Shown here one piece after another: positions 1 to 6,226 of a stretch of 15,043 nucleotides of DNA. The number at the start of each line of letters is the position of its first letter. Within the stretch, counting starts at the first letter, position 1. A program made the translations under genes and the position numbers. The stretch spans positions 1 to 15,043 of the forward strand of contig JALNYB010000024.1 of NCBI GenBank assembly GCA_023230065.1, written 5' to 3'. This DNA comes from Candidatus Methanomethylophilaceae archaeon. Lineage in GTDB: Archaea > Thermoplasmatota > Thermoplasmata > Methanomassiliicoccales > Methanomethylophilaceae. Below the pieces are notes generated by a model. It worked only from the letters and a program-made list of their open reading frames with translations, searched no databases and was not told the origin of the DNA.

Positions 1-522
1 ATAAGGTATATTCAGTTTACTGATTCAGTATACTTCGCACCGATTTCCCCATACCAGAGGGCATGGATGTATCTTTCAAGGTATAGAGGACTTGATACCG
101 GAACACTTTCCGGACGTCAGATCATTGAAATGAGAGAGAGGGATCTCGAGAAACTCGCCAAAGAATTGATTGATGACGAGACTTTTGATCCGGCACTTAC
201 CGGAATCAGAGGAGCAACCGTTCATGGACACGCATGCCGTCTCGATGAGCACGGACTTATGTTTGATGCTTGGCAGAGATATATTTGGGATGCAGACAAG
301 AAAGAGGTCGTTTATGTAAAAGATCAGGTTGCAATCCCACTCGACAGGAAGATCTATGTCGGAAAGCCCGCGTCAATGTCTGATTTAAAGAAGAGGACAA
401 CAATCTTCAGAGCAGACGGCGTTGATATGAGGGACGACAAAGAAGTAACAATGTATGGACTCAGGATCCACAAGCTGAGAACACTCGGCGGATTCCAGCC
501 ATTCAAATTCAAAGGTGAGTAA
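1..522 (+). CDS. mcrG: Methyl-coenzyme M reductase gamma subunit, 5'-truncated by the window
   Basis: This is the C-terminal 173 residues of the gamma subunit of MCR, the cytoplasmic enzyme that releases methane in the last step of methanogenesis. The frame is open from base 1, and residues before the first ATG ([14 protein letters not shown]...) match the conserved gamma-subunit core, so the ATG at 67 is internal and the true start lies upstream. Recognisable blocks are [52 protein letters not shown] and the C-terminal RTLGGFQPF. Roughly 80-90 N-terminal residues are missing, judged from the usual length of about 250. It ends 2 nt before mcrA, and its last codons (K-G-E-stop) carry the GGTGA ribosome binding site of mcrA. 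The mcrB and mcrD genes, if linked, are upstream of the window. Confidence 0.97.
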   Translation: MRYIQFTDSVYFAPISPYQRAWMYLSRYRGLDTGTLSGRQIIEMRERDLEKLAKELIDDETFDPALTGIRGATVHGHACRLDEHGLMFDAWQRYIWDADKKEVVYVKDQVAIPLDRKIYVGKPASMSDLKKRTTIFRADGVDMRDDKEVTMYGLRIHKLRTLGGFQPFKFKGE

Positions 523-524
523 GC

Positions 525-2189
525 ATGGCAGGTAAAGCTAAGGAAAAGCTCTTCATGGAAGCATGTAAGAAAAAATTCAAGGAAGATCCTACCGATATGG
601 AGACCAAATACTACTGCTACGGCGGATGGAAACAGTCAAAATCTAAGGTAGAATTCCAGAAATCAGCAGAGGCAATAGCTAAAAAGCGTGGCATCCCGAT
701 GATGAATGAAGACATCGGAGTTCCGCTTGGACAGAGATTAATGATGCCTTATCAGTTATCACACACTGATATGTATGTAGAGACCGATGATCTCCACTGT
801 ATCAACAACCCCGCCATTCAGCAGGCTTGGGATGATATCAGAAGGACAATACTTGTTGGTCTCGATTCTCCTCATGCAACAATTGAGAAGAGATTGGGAA
901 AAGAGGTCACACCCGAGACAATCAATACATATCTCGAATCGGTAAACCACACAATGCCCGGAGGAGCAATCGTCCAGGAGCATATGGCAGAGTGTAATCC
1001 TGCACTTGTGGCAGATTCGTATGTTAAAGTATTCTCTGGTGACGATGAGCTTATTGATGAGATCGACCCAAGGTTCGTTATCGACATAAATAAACTCTTT
1101 CCCAAGGAGCAGGCAAAACAGCTGAAACAGGCAATAGGAAAGACACTCACGCAGGCAGTGCGTGTTCCAACCATGGTCGGAAGGCTCATGGATGGTGCAA
1201 CCGTATCAAGGCATGCAGCGATGCAGATCTCAATGGCTTTCATCTCTGCATACAAACTTGCAGCAGGAGAAGCAGCAATCGCAGATTTTGCATATGCCGC
1301 AAAACACCAGTCAATTCAAATGGGTACCATGATGCCTGCTAGGCGTGCAAGAGGACCTAACGAACCCGGTGGAATACCATTCGGATACCTCGCAGATATA
1401 GCTCAGTCTGACCGTGTCTACCCAGATGATCCTGGACGTGCAGTTCTCGAGACGGTAGGTCTTGGTGCAGCAATCTACGATCAAATATACCTTGGTGGAT
1501 ACATGTCTGGTGGAGTAGGATTCACTCAGTATGCTTCAGCAACATATACTGATAACATCCTTGAAGATTATGTATACCACGCAATCGACATAATCAAAGA
1601 CAAATACGGTGGATTCTGTAAATTGGACCCTAAGAACTTCGATGAACTTCTCAAACTTGGTGATGAGGTCAATTCATATGCACTCGAGATGTATGAGAGA
1701 TACCCAGCCGTTATGGAGACTCACTTCGGTGGATCACAGAGGTCAACAGTTTCAGCAGCAACAACTGGTGTCGCAGGTGCTATGGCAACCGGTATCGCAG
1801 ATTGCGGTCTGAACTGCTGGTATCTTTCTATGCTTCAGCATAAGGAGAGGGCTGGACGTCTTGGATTCTACGGATTCGATCTTCAGGATCAGTGTGGTTC
1901 AGCTAACTCCTTCGCATACAGGTCTGATGAGGGTCTGCCGATGGAAATTCGTGGACCCAACTATCCGAACTACGCAATGAATGTCGGTCACCTTTCAGGA
2001 TACGCAGGTATCCCGAAGGCAGCTCACGTCGCTCGTGGAGACGCTTTCACAGCCAATCCATTCGTCCGTGTTGCATTTGCTGATCCAAGCTTAGTCTTCG
2101 ACTTCGCTAACTTCACAAAAGAGGTTGGAAGAGGCGGACTCAGAGAGTTCGTCCCTGCAGGCGAGAGAACCGCAGTTATCAAAGGCTGA
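525..2189 (+). CDS. mcrA: Methyl-coenzyme M reductase alpha subunit
   Basis: This is the full-length catalytic subunit (554 residues) of MCR, which binds coenzyme F430, methyl-CoM and CoB. Using Methanothermobacter numbering as landmarks, Gln151 corresponds to the axial nickel ligand Gln147 (VVQEHM-like segment), Phe333 and Tyr336 lie in GGVGFTQY, and the post-translationally modified positions are all present: His261 (N-methyl-His), Arg274 (methyl-Arg, in [12 protein letters not shown]), Gln405 (GGSQR), Gly450 (thioglycine, in [13 protein letters not shown]), Asp455 and Cys457. The modifications themselves cannot be seen in DNA. One residue is missing between His261 and Arg274 compared with the classical spacing. 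The start ATG follows GGTGA with 6 nt spacing inside the end of mcrG. The stop overlaps the next start (TGATG). The thioglycine-forming YcaO gene converges on this operon. Confidence 0.99.
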   Translation: MAGKAKEKLFMEACKKKFKEDPTDMETKYYCYGGWKQSKSKVEFQKSAEAIAKKRGIPMMNEDIGVPLGQRLMMPYQLSHTDMYVETDDLHCINNPAIQQAWDDIRRTILVGLDSPHATIEKRLGKEVTPETINTYLESVNHTMPGGAIVQEHMAECNPALVADSYVKVFSGDDELIDEIDPRFVIDINKLFPKEQAKQLKQAIGKTLTQAVRVPTMVGRLMDGATVSRHAAMQISMAFISAYKLAAGEAAIADFAYAAKHQSIQMGTMMPARRARGPNEPGGIPFGYLADIAQSDRVYPDDPGRAVLETVGLGAAIYDQIYLGGYMSGGVGFTQYASATYTDNILEDYVYHAIDIIKDKYGGFCKLDPKNFDELLKLGDEVNSYALEMYERYPAVMETHFGGSQRSTVSAATTGVAGAMATGIADCGLNCWYLSMLQHKERAGRLGFYGFDLQDQCGSANSFAYRSDEGLPMEIRGPNYPNYAMNVGHLSGYAGIPKAAHVARGDAFTANPFVRVAFADPSLVFDFANFTKEVGRGGLREFVPAGERTAVIKG

Positions 2190-2482
2190 TGCCAATGATA
2201 GAAGGAGATGTGCTGAAGTACATGCCGACCCTGACAGTAGGGAAGGTAACGGATATTCGTGATAAGGGTGGAAAGACCTGGGTAAAACTGGATCGTACCA
2301 ATCTTTATTACGATGTCTCGTTCCTGCAATCTGTTGACGAGTCAGAGTACAAAGCATCCTCCTTCAAAGAGCGTGAAAGATCCATCGACGCATACAAGGG
2401 AACTGGAAAGACGATTGATGATTTGAAGAAATTCGAAGAAGAGATCGATATATCCACATTCACTCCGAGCGGCGGTGGATAA
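2189..2482 (+). CDS. DUF2098 family small protein coupled to mcrA
   Basis: A 97-residue soluble protein whose N-terminal half fits the archaeal DUF2098 family: a start like GDVLKYMPTLTVGKVTDI, then GKTWVKLDRTNLYYDVSFLQ (residues about 5-48), a small SH3-like beta pattern. The C-terminal half is charged and ends in a flexible FTPSGGG. No cysteines, signal peptide or membrane segment are visible. The start overlaps the mcrA stop by one base (TGATG), so translation is probably coupled to mcrA; an in-frame ATG two codons later is an alternative. DUF2098 is, to my knowledge, mainly found in methanogens and has no assigned function. Position directly after mcrA suggests a link to MCR or its mRNA, but this is only context. 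Confidence 0.8.
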   Translation: MPMIEGDVLKYMPTLTVGKVTDIRDKGGKTWVKLDRTNLYYDVSFLQSVDESEYKASSFKERERSIDAYKGTGKTIDDLKKFEEEIDISTFTPSGGG

Positions 2483-2505
2483 ACAATTTATCAATTTATT
2501 TACAG

Positions 2506-2531
2506 CTCCCCCTGGTTCGAAACGGGGGGAG
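2506..2531. terminator. G/C hairpin between convergent mcr and ycaO genes
   Basis: A 7-bp inverted repeat, CTCCCCC at 2506-2512 and GGGGGAG at 2525-2531, encloses a 12-nt loop. It lies 23 nt after the DUF2098 stop and is followed by pyrimidine-rich sequence (TCCTCTTCTTCG). It sits between two converging transcription units, so it probably terminates the mcr transcript and may also protect its 3' end. The rest of 2483-2601 is A/T-rich with no gene visible. Archaeal termination depends mostly on T-tracts, so the hairpin's role is an inference. Confidence 0.55.
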
Positions 2532-2601
2532 TCCTCTTCTTCGTGTGTTTCAATAAAAATATTATTACTGTGCTTTCACGAATGGCGATCAATCAAGGTC
2601 G

Positions 2602-3810
2602 TCATATTTTAGGAGGCCACGATCCGCATAGTCTAGATCCTACACGAGCTGGGTCCATTGTTGACACTTCCAATCCTGGAACTATCATTCTCACAACAGG
2701 TACATTTACATCAGATCTTGTAAGGTCCACTGCGATGACACGATCGAATCCATGGTTCATTAGTCTGTCAAAGATTATCTCTATATCATCAAGGACGTAT
2801 GGTGTAGCAAGATCTACGATATCATTTAGATTGATTTTTTTTTCAAGGTCTTGGTACCACATACTATTGACAGTTTTGATCTTTTCATACCCCATGTCCT
2901 GTGTGATCTTCTGAAGTTTAGCATTGATCTTTTTTCCATATTTATGAGTGGTTCTGCTCTGAGCAACTTCTGTTATCGCTCTGATGCATGCTATCTCGGG
3001 ATTCAGATGGGTTCCGACACCGATGGTAAGTAGTTCCGGGTCCTTTGTAAAAGTATCATCCGCAGCTGCTCCTACTGTAGGTATACCAAGATCGCTTGTG
3101 AGATCCTTGAGATGGATTTCGACGCCCTGGTCAGTGAAATGTTCGATCAGTTTTCCAGGTATAGAATCGTTATCAACAATTATGTCTGCATTTGCAATAT
3201 TATGATCTTCAGCCAAGGACCAAGCGTCCCTTTCAATCAATTCCAATAATCCATGAAGGATCGCTTCTTCGAGAGTATTTCCTGCGGCGATACCATTCGT
3301 ATGATATTTGAATAGTTGAAGGTCTGTGTCTGGTATGTATGGATAATATACTGCGCATGCGGGTACCCACGTAGGAACTCCTCTGAACATTTCATAGCCT
3401 TTTACCCATGCGATCTCTGCATTTTCATAATAATCTAAGACGTTCAACGGAAGGATGAGATCCTTAGGATTCACCGTGAGTCCAACTTCGCTTGCCTGTG
3501 CGAACGTTCCATATGCTATTTCGTCATCATCTCTTTTTTCAGCACTGTATCTTTCCATCGCTTCCATAACCGCAGAGGCTTCTGCTTGTTCTAAGGATGC
3601 TCCTTTTCCATTATAGTTACTACCAGCTGGAGCATTGGGGCGGTCAATGGAGAATACAGGTATTCCAATATTATCTTTGGAGGTGATATCTTCTGGGGCC
3701 TTTATTCCAGCTATTGGTAGGAGGGGCAGGATGTGTTTGATAGTCTCTGCAGGTGGAATTATTCTGATCCCGCTTTTTGGTGAATATTTAGGACAACGAT
3801 TGAGTATCAT
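2602..3810 (-). CDS. YcaO-type McrA-glycine thioamidation protein (methanogenesis marker 1)
   Basis: A 402-residue YcaO-family ATP-dependent enzyme. YcaO proteins activate backbone amides with ATP; the methanogen marker-1 type is known to convert a McrA glycine to thioglycine. Visible signatures are NGKGAS (67-72), the metal/ATP-binding helices SAVMEAMERYSAEK (about 79-92), GLLELIERDAW (187-197) with Glu/Arg/Asp residues, and AITEVAQSR (278-286). The C-terminus ends PPKI, fitting the proline-rich YcaO tail that approaches the active site. The start ATG at 3810 has no obvious Shine-Dalgarno site; a weak TATA-like T-run about 25-33 nt upstream would suit a leaderless transcript. It converges on mcrA, whose Gly450 is the likely substrate. 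The usual partner TfuA is not in the window; a 182-residue unknown gene lies upstream instead. Confidence 0.93.
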   Translation of the reverse strand: MILNRCPKYSPKSGIRIIPPAETIKHILPLLPIAGIKAPEDITSKDNIGIPVFSIDRPNAPAGSNYNGKGASLEQAEASAVMEAMERYSAEKRDDDEIAYGTFAQASEVGLTVNPKDLILPLNVLDYYENAEIAWVKGYEMFRGVPTWVPACAVYYPYIPDTDLQLFKYHTNGIAAGNTLEEAILHGLLELIERDAWSLAEDHNIANADIIVDNDSIPGKLIEHFTDQGVEIHLKDLTSDLGIPTVGAAADDTFTKDPELLTIGVGTHLNPEIACIRAITEVAQSRTTHKYGKKINAKLQKITQDMGYEKIKTVNSMWYQDLEKKINLNDIVDLATPYVLDDIEIIFDRLMNHGFDRVIAVDLTRSDVNVPVVRMIVPGLEVSTMDPARVGSRLCGSWPPKI

Positions 3811-3837
3811 ATCGAGCCGAGAATGTAATCAATTGTT

Positions 3838-3871
3838 AAAAAAGATAATGGCGATAAACCCATGATATGGG
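3838..3871 (-). terminator. Hairpin plus T-run between the 182-residue gene and ycaO
   Basis: On the minus strand, 9 nt after the stop of the upstream gene, a perfect 5-bp inverted repeat (CCCAT at 3859-3863, ATGGG at 3867-3871, 3-nt loop) is followed by A/T-rich sequence and six consecutive T at 3838-3843. This resembles a weak terminator. The same T-run could serve as part of a TATA-like element for ycaO, so the two genes may be separate transcription units rather than one operon. Both readings are inferences from a short stretch. Confidence 0.35.
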
Positions 3872-3879
3872 AAGAGGTT

Positions 3880-4428
3880 TCATATCCTGTTGAATCCCAC
3901 AAGGACGGATGCGAGTTTCGGGTCATCATCATACTTGTAATAATTCTTCATCATAAGATCACATGTAGGAGCAGGACTGCACGAAATAACATCTTTGCAT
4001 CCGTTGCTTTCATTCAGTTCAGGGAATGATACAGGAGGCATAATGAATTTTTCTCCGCCTACTGTTTTAACATCAGGGAATAGGACAAAGGCATCAGAGA
4101 GCCAGACAACATCATCTCTTTTCATGTACTGCTTAGCAGTGAACGGGAAGACTTCTGTACCCATAATATCTCCTTTGTCTGATAAAAGGACGACTGTAGG
4201 TTCCGGGGGTGGTCTGAATCTGGGATCTTTAATGATACAAATGACACTTTCACGTGTCAAAGCCATATTGAATCCTTCATTATCGACAGTTATGTCGCCG
4301 ACCGCACGTACCTTTTTTTCCTCTTCTTGCATTTTTGCAAGAATGGTTTTGTCAAGGTAAAACGCATGAATTACGCCTCTGAGACCGCGTATGATTTCCA
4401 GAGGTTTGTCAACAATTTCTTCTGCCAT
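3880..4428 (-). CDS. Unrecognised 182-residue protein upstream of ycaO
   Basis: I do not recognise this family. The protein is 182 residues, soluble, without signal peptide or membrane segment. Visible features are an N-terminal LRGVIHAFYLDK segment (16-27), a charged helix AKMQEEEKKVRA (31-42), a proline stretch FRPPPEPTVVLLSDKGDIMG (71-90), and a C-terminal cysteine pattern C144-x5-C150-x5-C156 in a NGCKDVISCSPAPTC segment, with one more cysteine at 64. The cysteines could bind metal or act in redox chemistry, but no known motif matches. It is not TfuA-like: I see no TfuA motifs. It is 69 nt upstream of ycaO in the same direction and has its own divergent promoter with a TATA box about 25 nt before the ATG. 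A role with YcaO in McrA modification is possible from context only. Confidence 0.8.
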   Translation of the reverse strand: MAEEIVDKPLEIIRGLRGVIHAFYLDKTILAKMQEEEKKVRAVGDITVDNEGFNMALTRESVICIIKDPRFRPPPEPTVVLLSDKGDIMGTEVFPFTAKQYMKRDDVVWLSDAFVLFPDVKTVGGEKFIMPPVSFPELNESNGCKDVISCSPAPTCDLMMKNYYKYDDDPKLASVLVGFNRI

Positions 4429-4478
4429 TATGTGTGAATCGAAAATTGATTATAAACAATTAACTATTAGTTATCTTG
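4429..4478. promoter_or_regulatory. Compact bidirectional promoter with one palindromic TATA box and a dyad
   Basis: The 50-bp gap between divergent genes holds a palindromic TTATAA at 4450-4455. Its centre lies about 24.5 nt from the minus-strand ATG (4428) and 26.5 nt from the plus-strand ATG (4479), the normal archaeal TATA-to-start distance, so one TATA element could drive leaderless transcripts both ways. A perfect inverted repeat TAACTA-T-TAGTTA at 4461-4473 lies between the TATA box and the plus-strand start, where a bound protein would block that transcript. Neither gene has a Shine-Dalgarno site here, which supports leaderless expression. Confidence 0.55.
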
Positions 4479-4778
4479 ATGTCATTGATAATGTTGGGTG
4501 AAAGAGATCCGAAAGTCCTTCAGGCTATGTACAAGTACAGGAATGAGGTGTTCAAGAACGGTGCCGTTTCTGTGCGCGAGAAAGAATTACTTGCAATGGC
4601 ATTGTCATCTGTTGCCAAATGTGAGAAATGTTTTGAGTATCATGCAGATGCGGCGATACAAGCAGGAGCAACGCCCCAGGAGATATTGGAGATACAAGAG
4701 GTCGTGATGTACATGACTGGTCCTTCAGCGATGATATGGTCTGAAAAGATAGATGAATATGTGAATAGGAAAGAATGA
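4479..4778 (+). CDS. Small AhpD-like / carboxymuconolactone decarboxylase family protein
   Basis: A 99-residue all-helical protein of the AhpD-like/CMD family. The core is VREKELLAMALSSVAKCEKC followed by FEYHADAAIQAGATPQEI, giving C48-x2-C51-x3-H55, the redox CxxC plus histidine arrangement of alkylhydroperoxidase-like proteins. Family members reduce peroxides or act as thiol-disulfide or decarboxylase enzymes; the substrate here cannot be told. I chose ATG 4479 because a TATA box lies 26-27 nt upstream, suiting a leaderless mRNA; a TTG at 4476 and an ATG at 4491 are in-frame alternatives. It is divergent from the unknown gene upstream of ycaO and converges with a Cys-rich DUF6951-like gene. 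In an anaerobe, protection of oxygen-sensitive MCR chemistry is a reasonable guess. Confidence 0.85.
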   Translation: MSLIMLGERDPKVLQAMYKYRNEVFKNGAVSVREKELLAMALSSVAKCEKCFEYHADAAIQAGATPQEILEIQEVVMYMTGPSAMIWSEKIDEYVNRKE

Positions 4779-4793
4779 TCTCTTGATCATTCT
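4772..4793. terminator. Perfect 9-bp palindrome spanning two convergent stop codons
   Basis: AGAATGATC at 4772-4780 and GATCATTCT at 4785-4793 form a perfect inverted repeat with the 4-nt spacer TCTT. The stop codon of the plus-strand gene (TGA, 4776-4778) lies in the left arm and that of the minus-strand gene (4787-4789) in the right arm, so both proteins end in Glu-stop from the same GAATGA string. It is likely a two-way terminator or transcript-end structure for the convergent pair. Confidence 0.55.
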
Positions 4794-5110
4794 ATGTTTA
4801 TTGTAACGTTCCTTTTAAGGCCTAGGCCACCGGCTACTTCTATAGCTTTTATTATTGCACATGGAACAGGGCACGCTGCATGGATATGCACCTCATCTGC
4901 GAGTTTATAGATCTCGGTTTTTGTTATACTAGATTCAATCTCGGTGTATTGGCATACCGGCTTTATAGATAATGACATCTTAAGCACGCTGGCGCAGTCA
5001 CTTTCTATGTTTATGTTTACCATTCTTGTCTCGGGATTGACCTTTGCATAGACGATGGTCTTCATCTTGCAGACGCCTGCATCTATTGTTACTTTGCATT
5101 CTTCATTCAT
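4787..5110 (-). CDS. Cys-rich small protein, DUF6951-like
   Basis: A 107-residue protein resembling the methanogen family DUF6951: an N-terminal VTIDAGVCKMKTIVYAKV strand pair, an IESDCASV segment, and a C-terminal HAACPVPCAIIKAIEVAGG with residues about 77-95. Six cysteines are at 5, 14, 39, 53, 80 and 84; the CPVPC motif before a helix suggests a metal or Fe-S site, but I know of no established function. Cytoplasmic by absence of signal or membrane segments. Its ATG abuts the stop of the upstream regulator-like gene (TGA-ATG), with GGAG about 10 nt upstream inside that gene, so the two are co-transcribed and probably translationally coupled. The start lies in a repeated ATGA tract that offers ATGs every 4 nt; only 5110 is in frame. 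Confidence 0.78.
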   Translation of the reverse strand: MNEECKVTIDAGVCKMKTIVYAKVNPETRMVNINIESDCASVLKMSLSIKPVCQYTEIESSITKTEIYKLADEVHIHAACPVPCAIIKAIEVAGGLGLKRNVTINIE

Positions 5111-6067
5111 TCATTCATCACTCCTGAGACGAATAAGGTTATTGACTCCTGCCATGGATCTTATGTCCACCACGCCTATGGCTGCGATAATTTTGTTATC
5201 AAGTTCTACAGGAGTTACTATGACTCTGATGCCCTTGTAAGGTCCAGACGTTGCGATCTTTCTGATTGTTGTACCAGCATTGAGTACTTCTTCCAATACG
5301 GCACCAGTATATGCATTATCGATGACAGTTCCGGATTCTATCCTGATACCTAGGTTGTCTCTGCTTTTTGCACAGACCGGAAGGCCTCCAACGAGGTCAT
5401 GTATTGCAAATGCTAGTGAAAGCAGTTCGTTTCCAGTGCTTCTCTGTGAAAGGATACCTTCAAGATCGCGGTTGATGTGGAGGCCACCCAAGAGTTCTAA
5501 TCCTGCTGCGACAGCACCTACTTCCGCTATGTCAAGGTCTCTTCCGGTACCGATGATTATGACATCGTCATCTCTTATTGTAAAATTGTTTCTGATTATG
5601 TTGTCAACTTTGGAATCCACTGGATAACCGGATCCAGGGAAGATAAGGATGCCTTTTGAGCATATTAGTGTTGTAGCTCCTGATGCGCCTGCTTTTATAG
5701 CGAGGTCTCTTTCTTCACATCCGTATTTTACTTTGAATGCCATGTTCGGTATACGTATTATGCAATCGCATGCGCCGATGGTAATGTCACTGATTTGCAG
5801 CGCCTTCATTTCCATGTATGCTGAATTCCAGCATTCGATGCCTTCCGGAGTGAGTGTTACACCGTTCTTGTTAATGATGATTAGACCGCTCTCTTGAAGA
5901 AGGTTGAGGATAGTTCTTGTACTTCCTTCTCCGATTCCAAGAAAAGTTGCTAGTTTCTTACGGCCAATTGGGCTGTTGTTATTTAGACAATACAATGTCT
6001 TCCAGACGTGGTATTCTCTGAATTTTGGTATTGGCCCGCCGAGTCTAGGGCCCTGTTGTAAAACCAT
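5111..6067 (-). CDS. Winged-helix / DUF4443 / DUF2111 fusion, candidate methanogenesis regulator
   Basis: A 318-residue three-part protein. Residues about 16-80 form a winged helix-turn-helix (PIGRKKLATFLGIGEGSTRT, then LLQESGLI, and a wing ending LTPEGIECW). Residues about 97-200 resemble archaeal DUF4443 (DLAIKAGASGATTLICSKG, LIFPGSG, VIIIGTGRD). Residues about 212-312 match DUF2111, a domain typical of methanogens (LAFAIHDLVGGLP, TGAVLEEVLNAG, TSGPYKGIRVIVTPV, IIAAIGVVDIR). DUF2111 is short and stands alone in many methanogens as far as I recall, and looks like a small-molecule-binding fold. The architecture suggests a ligand- or redox-responsive transcription factor. The gene is divergent from the MCR activation operon and shares a 159-bp control region with candidate operators. 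A TATA element (6091-6097) lies about 27 nt before the ATG, again suggesting a leaderless mRNA. Confidence 0.82.
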   Translation of the reverse strand: MVLQQGPRLGGPIPKFREYHVWKTLYCLNNNSPIGRKKLATFLGIGEGSTRTILNLLQESGLIIINKNGVTLTPEGIECWNSAYMEMKALQISDITIGACDCIIRIPNMAFKVKYGCEERDLAIKAGASGATTLICSKGILIFPGSGYPVDSKVDNIIRNNFTIRDDDVIIIGTGRDLDIAEVGAVAAGLELLGGLHINRDLEGILSQRSTGNELLSLAFAIHDLVGGLPVCAKSRDNLGIRIESGTVIDNAYTGAVLEEVLNAGTTIRKIATSGPYKGIRVIVTPVELDNKIIAAIGVVDIRSMAGVNNLIRLRSDE

Positions 6068-6090
6068 ATGGATGCATAGTTCATCCAGCC

Positions 6091-6100
6091 TATATAGATA
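6091..6100 (-). promoter_or_regulatory. TATA box for the DUF2111 regulator gene
   Basis: On the minus strand the sequence reads TATCTATATA, with the core CTATATA-like element at 6091-6097. Its centre is about 27 nt upstream of the ATG at 6067, the normal archaeal spacing from TATA to transcription start, and no Shine-Dalgarno site precedes the ATG. A leaderless transcript is therefore likely. Confidence 0.5.
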
Positions 6101-6109
6101 ACGCTAGAA

Positions 6110-6128
6110 AAATGAACAGAAATGAACA
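6110..6128. repeat. Tandem direct repeat in the divergent control region
   Basis: AAATGAACA occurs at 6110-6118 and again at 6120-6128, a 10-bp period, which puts both copies on the same face of the DNA helix. It lies just upstream of the TATA element of the minus-strand regulator gene and 6 bp from the larger inverted repeat. It may be a binding site for a regulator, but A-rich sequence can produce such repeats by chance. Confidence 0.35.
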
Positions 6129-6134
6129 AAAATG

Positions 6135-6158
6135 TTGATTAAGTGAATTATTAATCAA
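6135..6158. promoter_or_regulatory. Candidate operator: perfect 8+8 bp inverted repeat upstream of atwA
   Basis: TTGATTAA at 6135-6142 and TTAATCAA at 6151-6158 are perfectly complementary halves separated by 8 nt, a form suited to a dimeric winged-helix protein. The right half abuts the A-rich BRE-like sequence and TATA element at 6161-6169 of the atwA operon, where binding would compete with TFB/TBP. If the more proximal TATA-like element near 6196 is used instead, the dyad would be in an activator position. The divergent DUF2111-fusion gene is the obvious candidate to bind it. Confidence 0.5.
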
Positions 6159-6160
6159 AA

Positions 6161-6202
6161 AATATTTAAGTGCCGTTAATCTTTTTTCAGTATAGTATTT
6201 AT
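6161..6202 (+). promoter_or_regulatory. Promoter elements for the atwA-mmp operon
   Basis: Two TATA-like elements are visible. AATATTTAA at 6161-6169, preceded by an A-run that could be a BRE, would give a leader of about 35 nt. TATAGTATTTAT at 6191-6202 has its T/A-rich centre about 27-30 nt before the ATG at 6227, which would give a leaderless mRNA. No Shine-Dalgarno site precedes the ATG, favouring the second, but the first is the better TATA match. The two could respond differently to a protein bound at 6135-6158. Confidence 0.45.
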
Positions 6203-6226
6203 GTGCGTAACCTGTGCATATGTTTC

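Noticed and set aside
872..1255. Long open frame on the minus strand inside mcrA
   Set aside because: It is antisense to the conserved mcrA coding sequence, has no ribosome binding site and no recognisable protein features.
2543..2914. Plus-strand open frame overlapping the 3' end of ycaO
   Set aside because: It runs antisense to conserved YcaO coding sequence, has no ribosome binding site and resembles no known protein.
3880..4428. Calling the 182-residue protein TfuA because it lies by ycaO
   Set aside because: Length is similar, but I see none of the TfuA sequence features; the C-terminal cysteine pattern and proline stretch do not fit. It is left unnamed.
6101..6170. Small RNA or CRISPR-like repeat in the A/T-rich divergent region
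   Set aside because: The repeats are short (8-9 bp) without spacer periodicity, and nothing like a structured RNA is visible; regulatory sites explain them better.
6170..6226. Upstream-extended start for atwA
   Set aside because: The extra 19 residues (starting MPLIFFQYSIY) lie in the promoter with TATA-like elements and do not belong to the A2 family start; ATG 6227 begins the conserved sequence.
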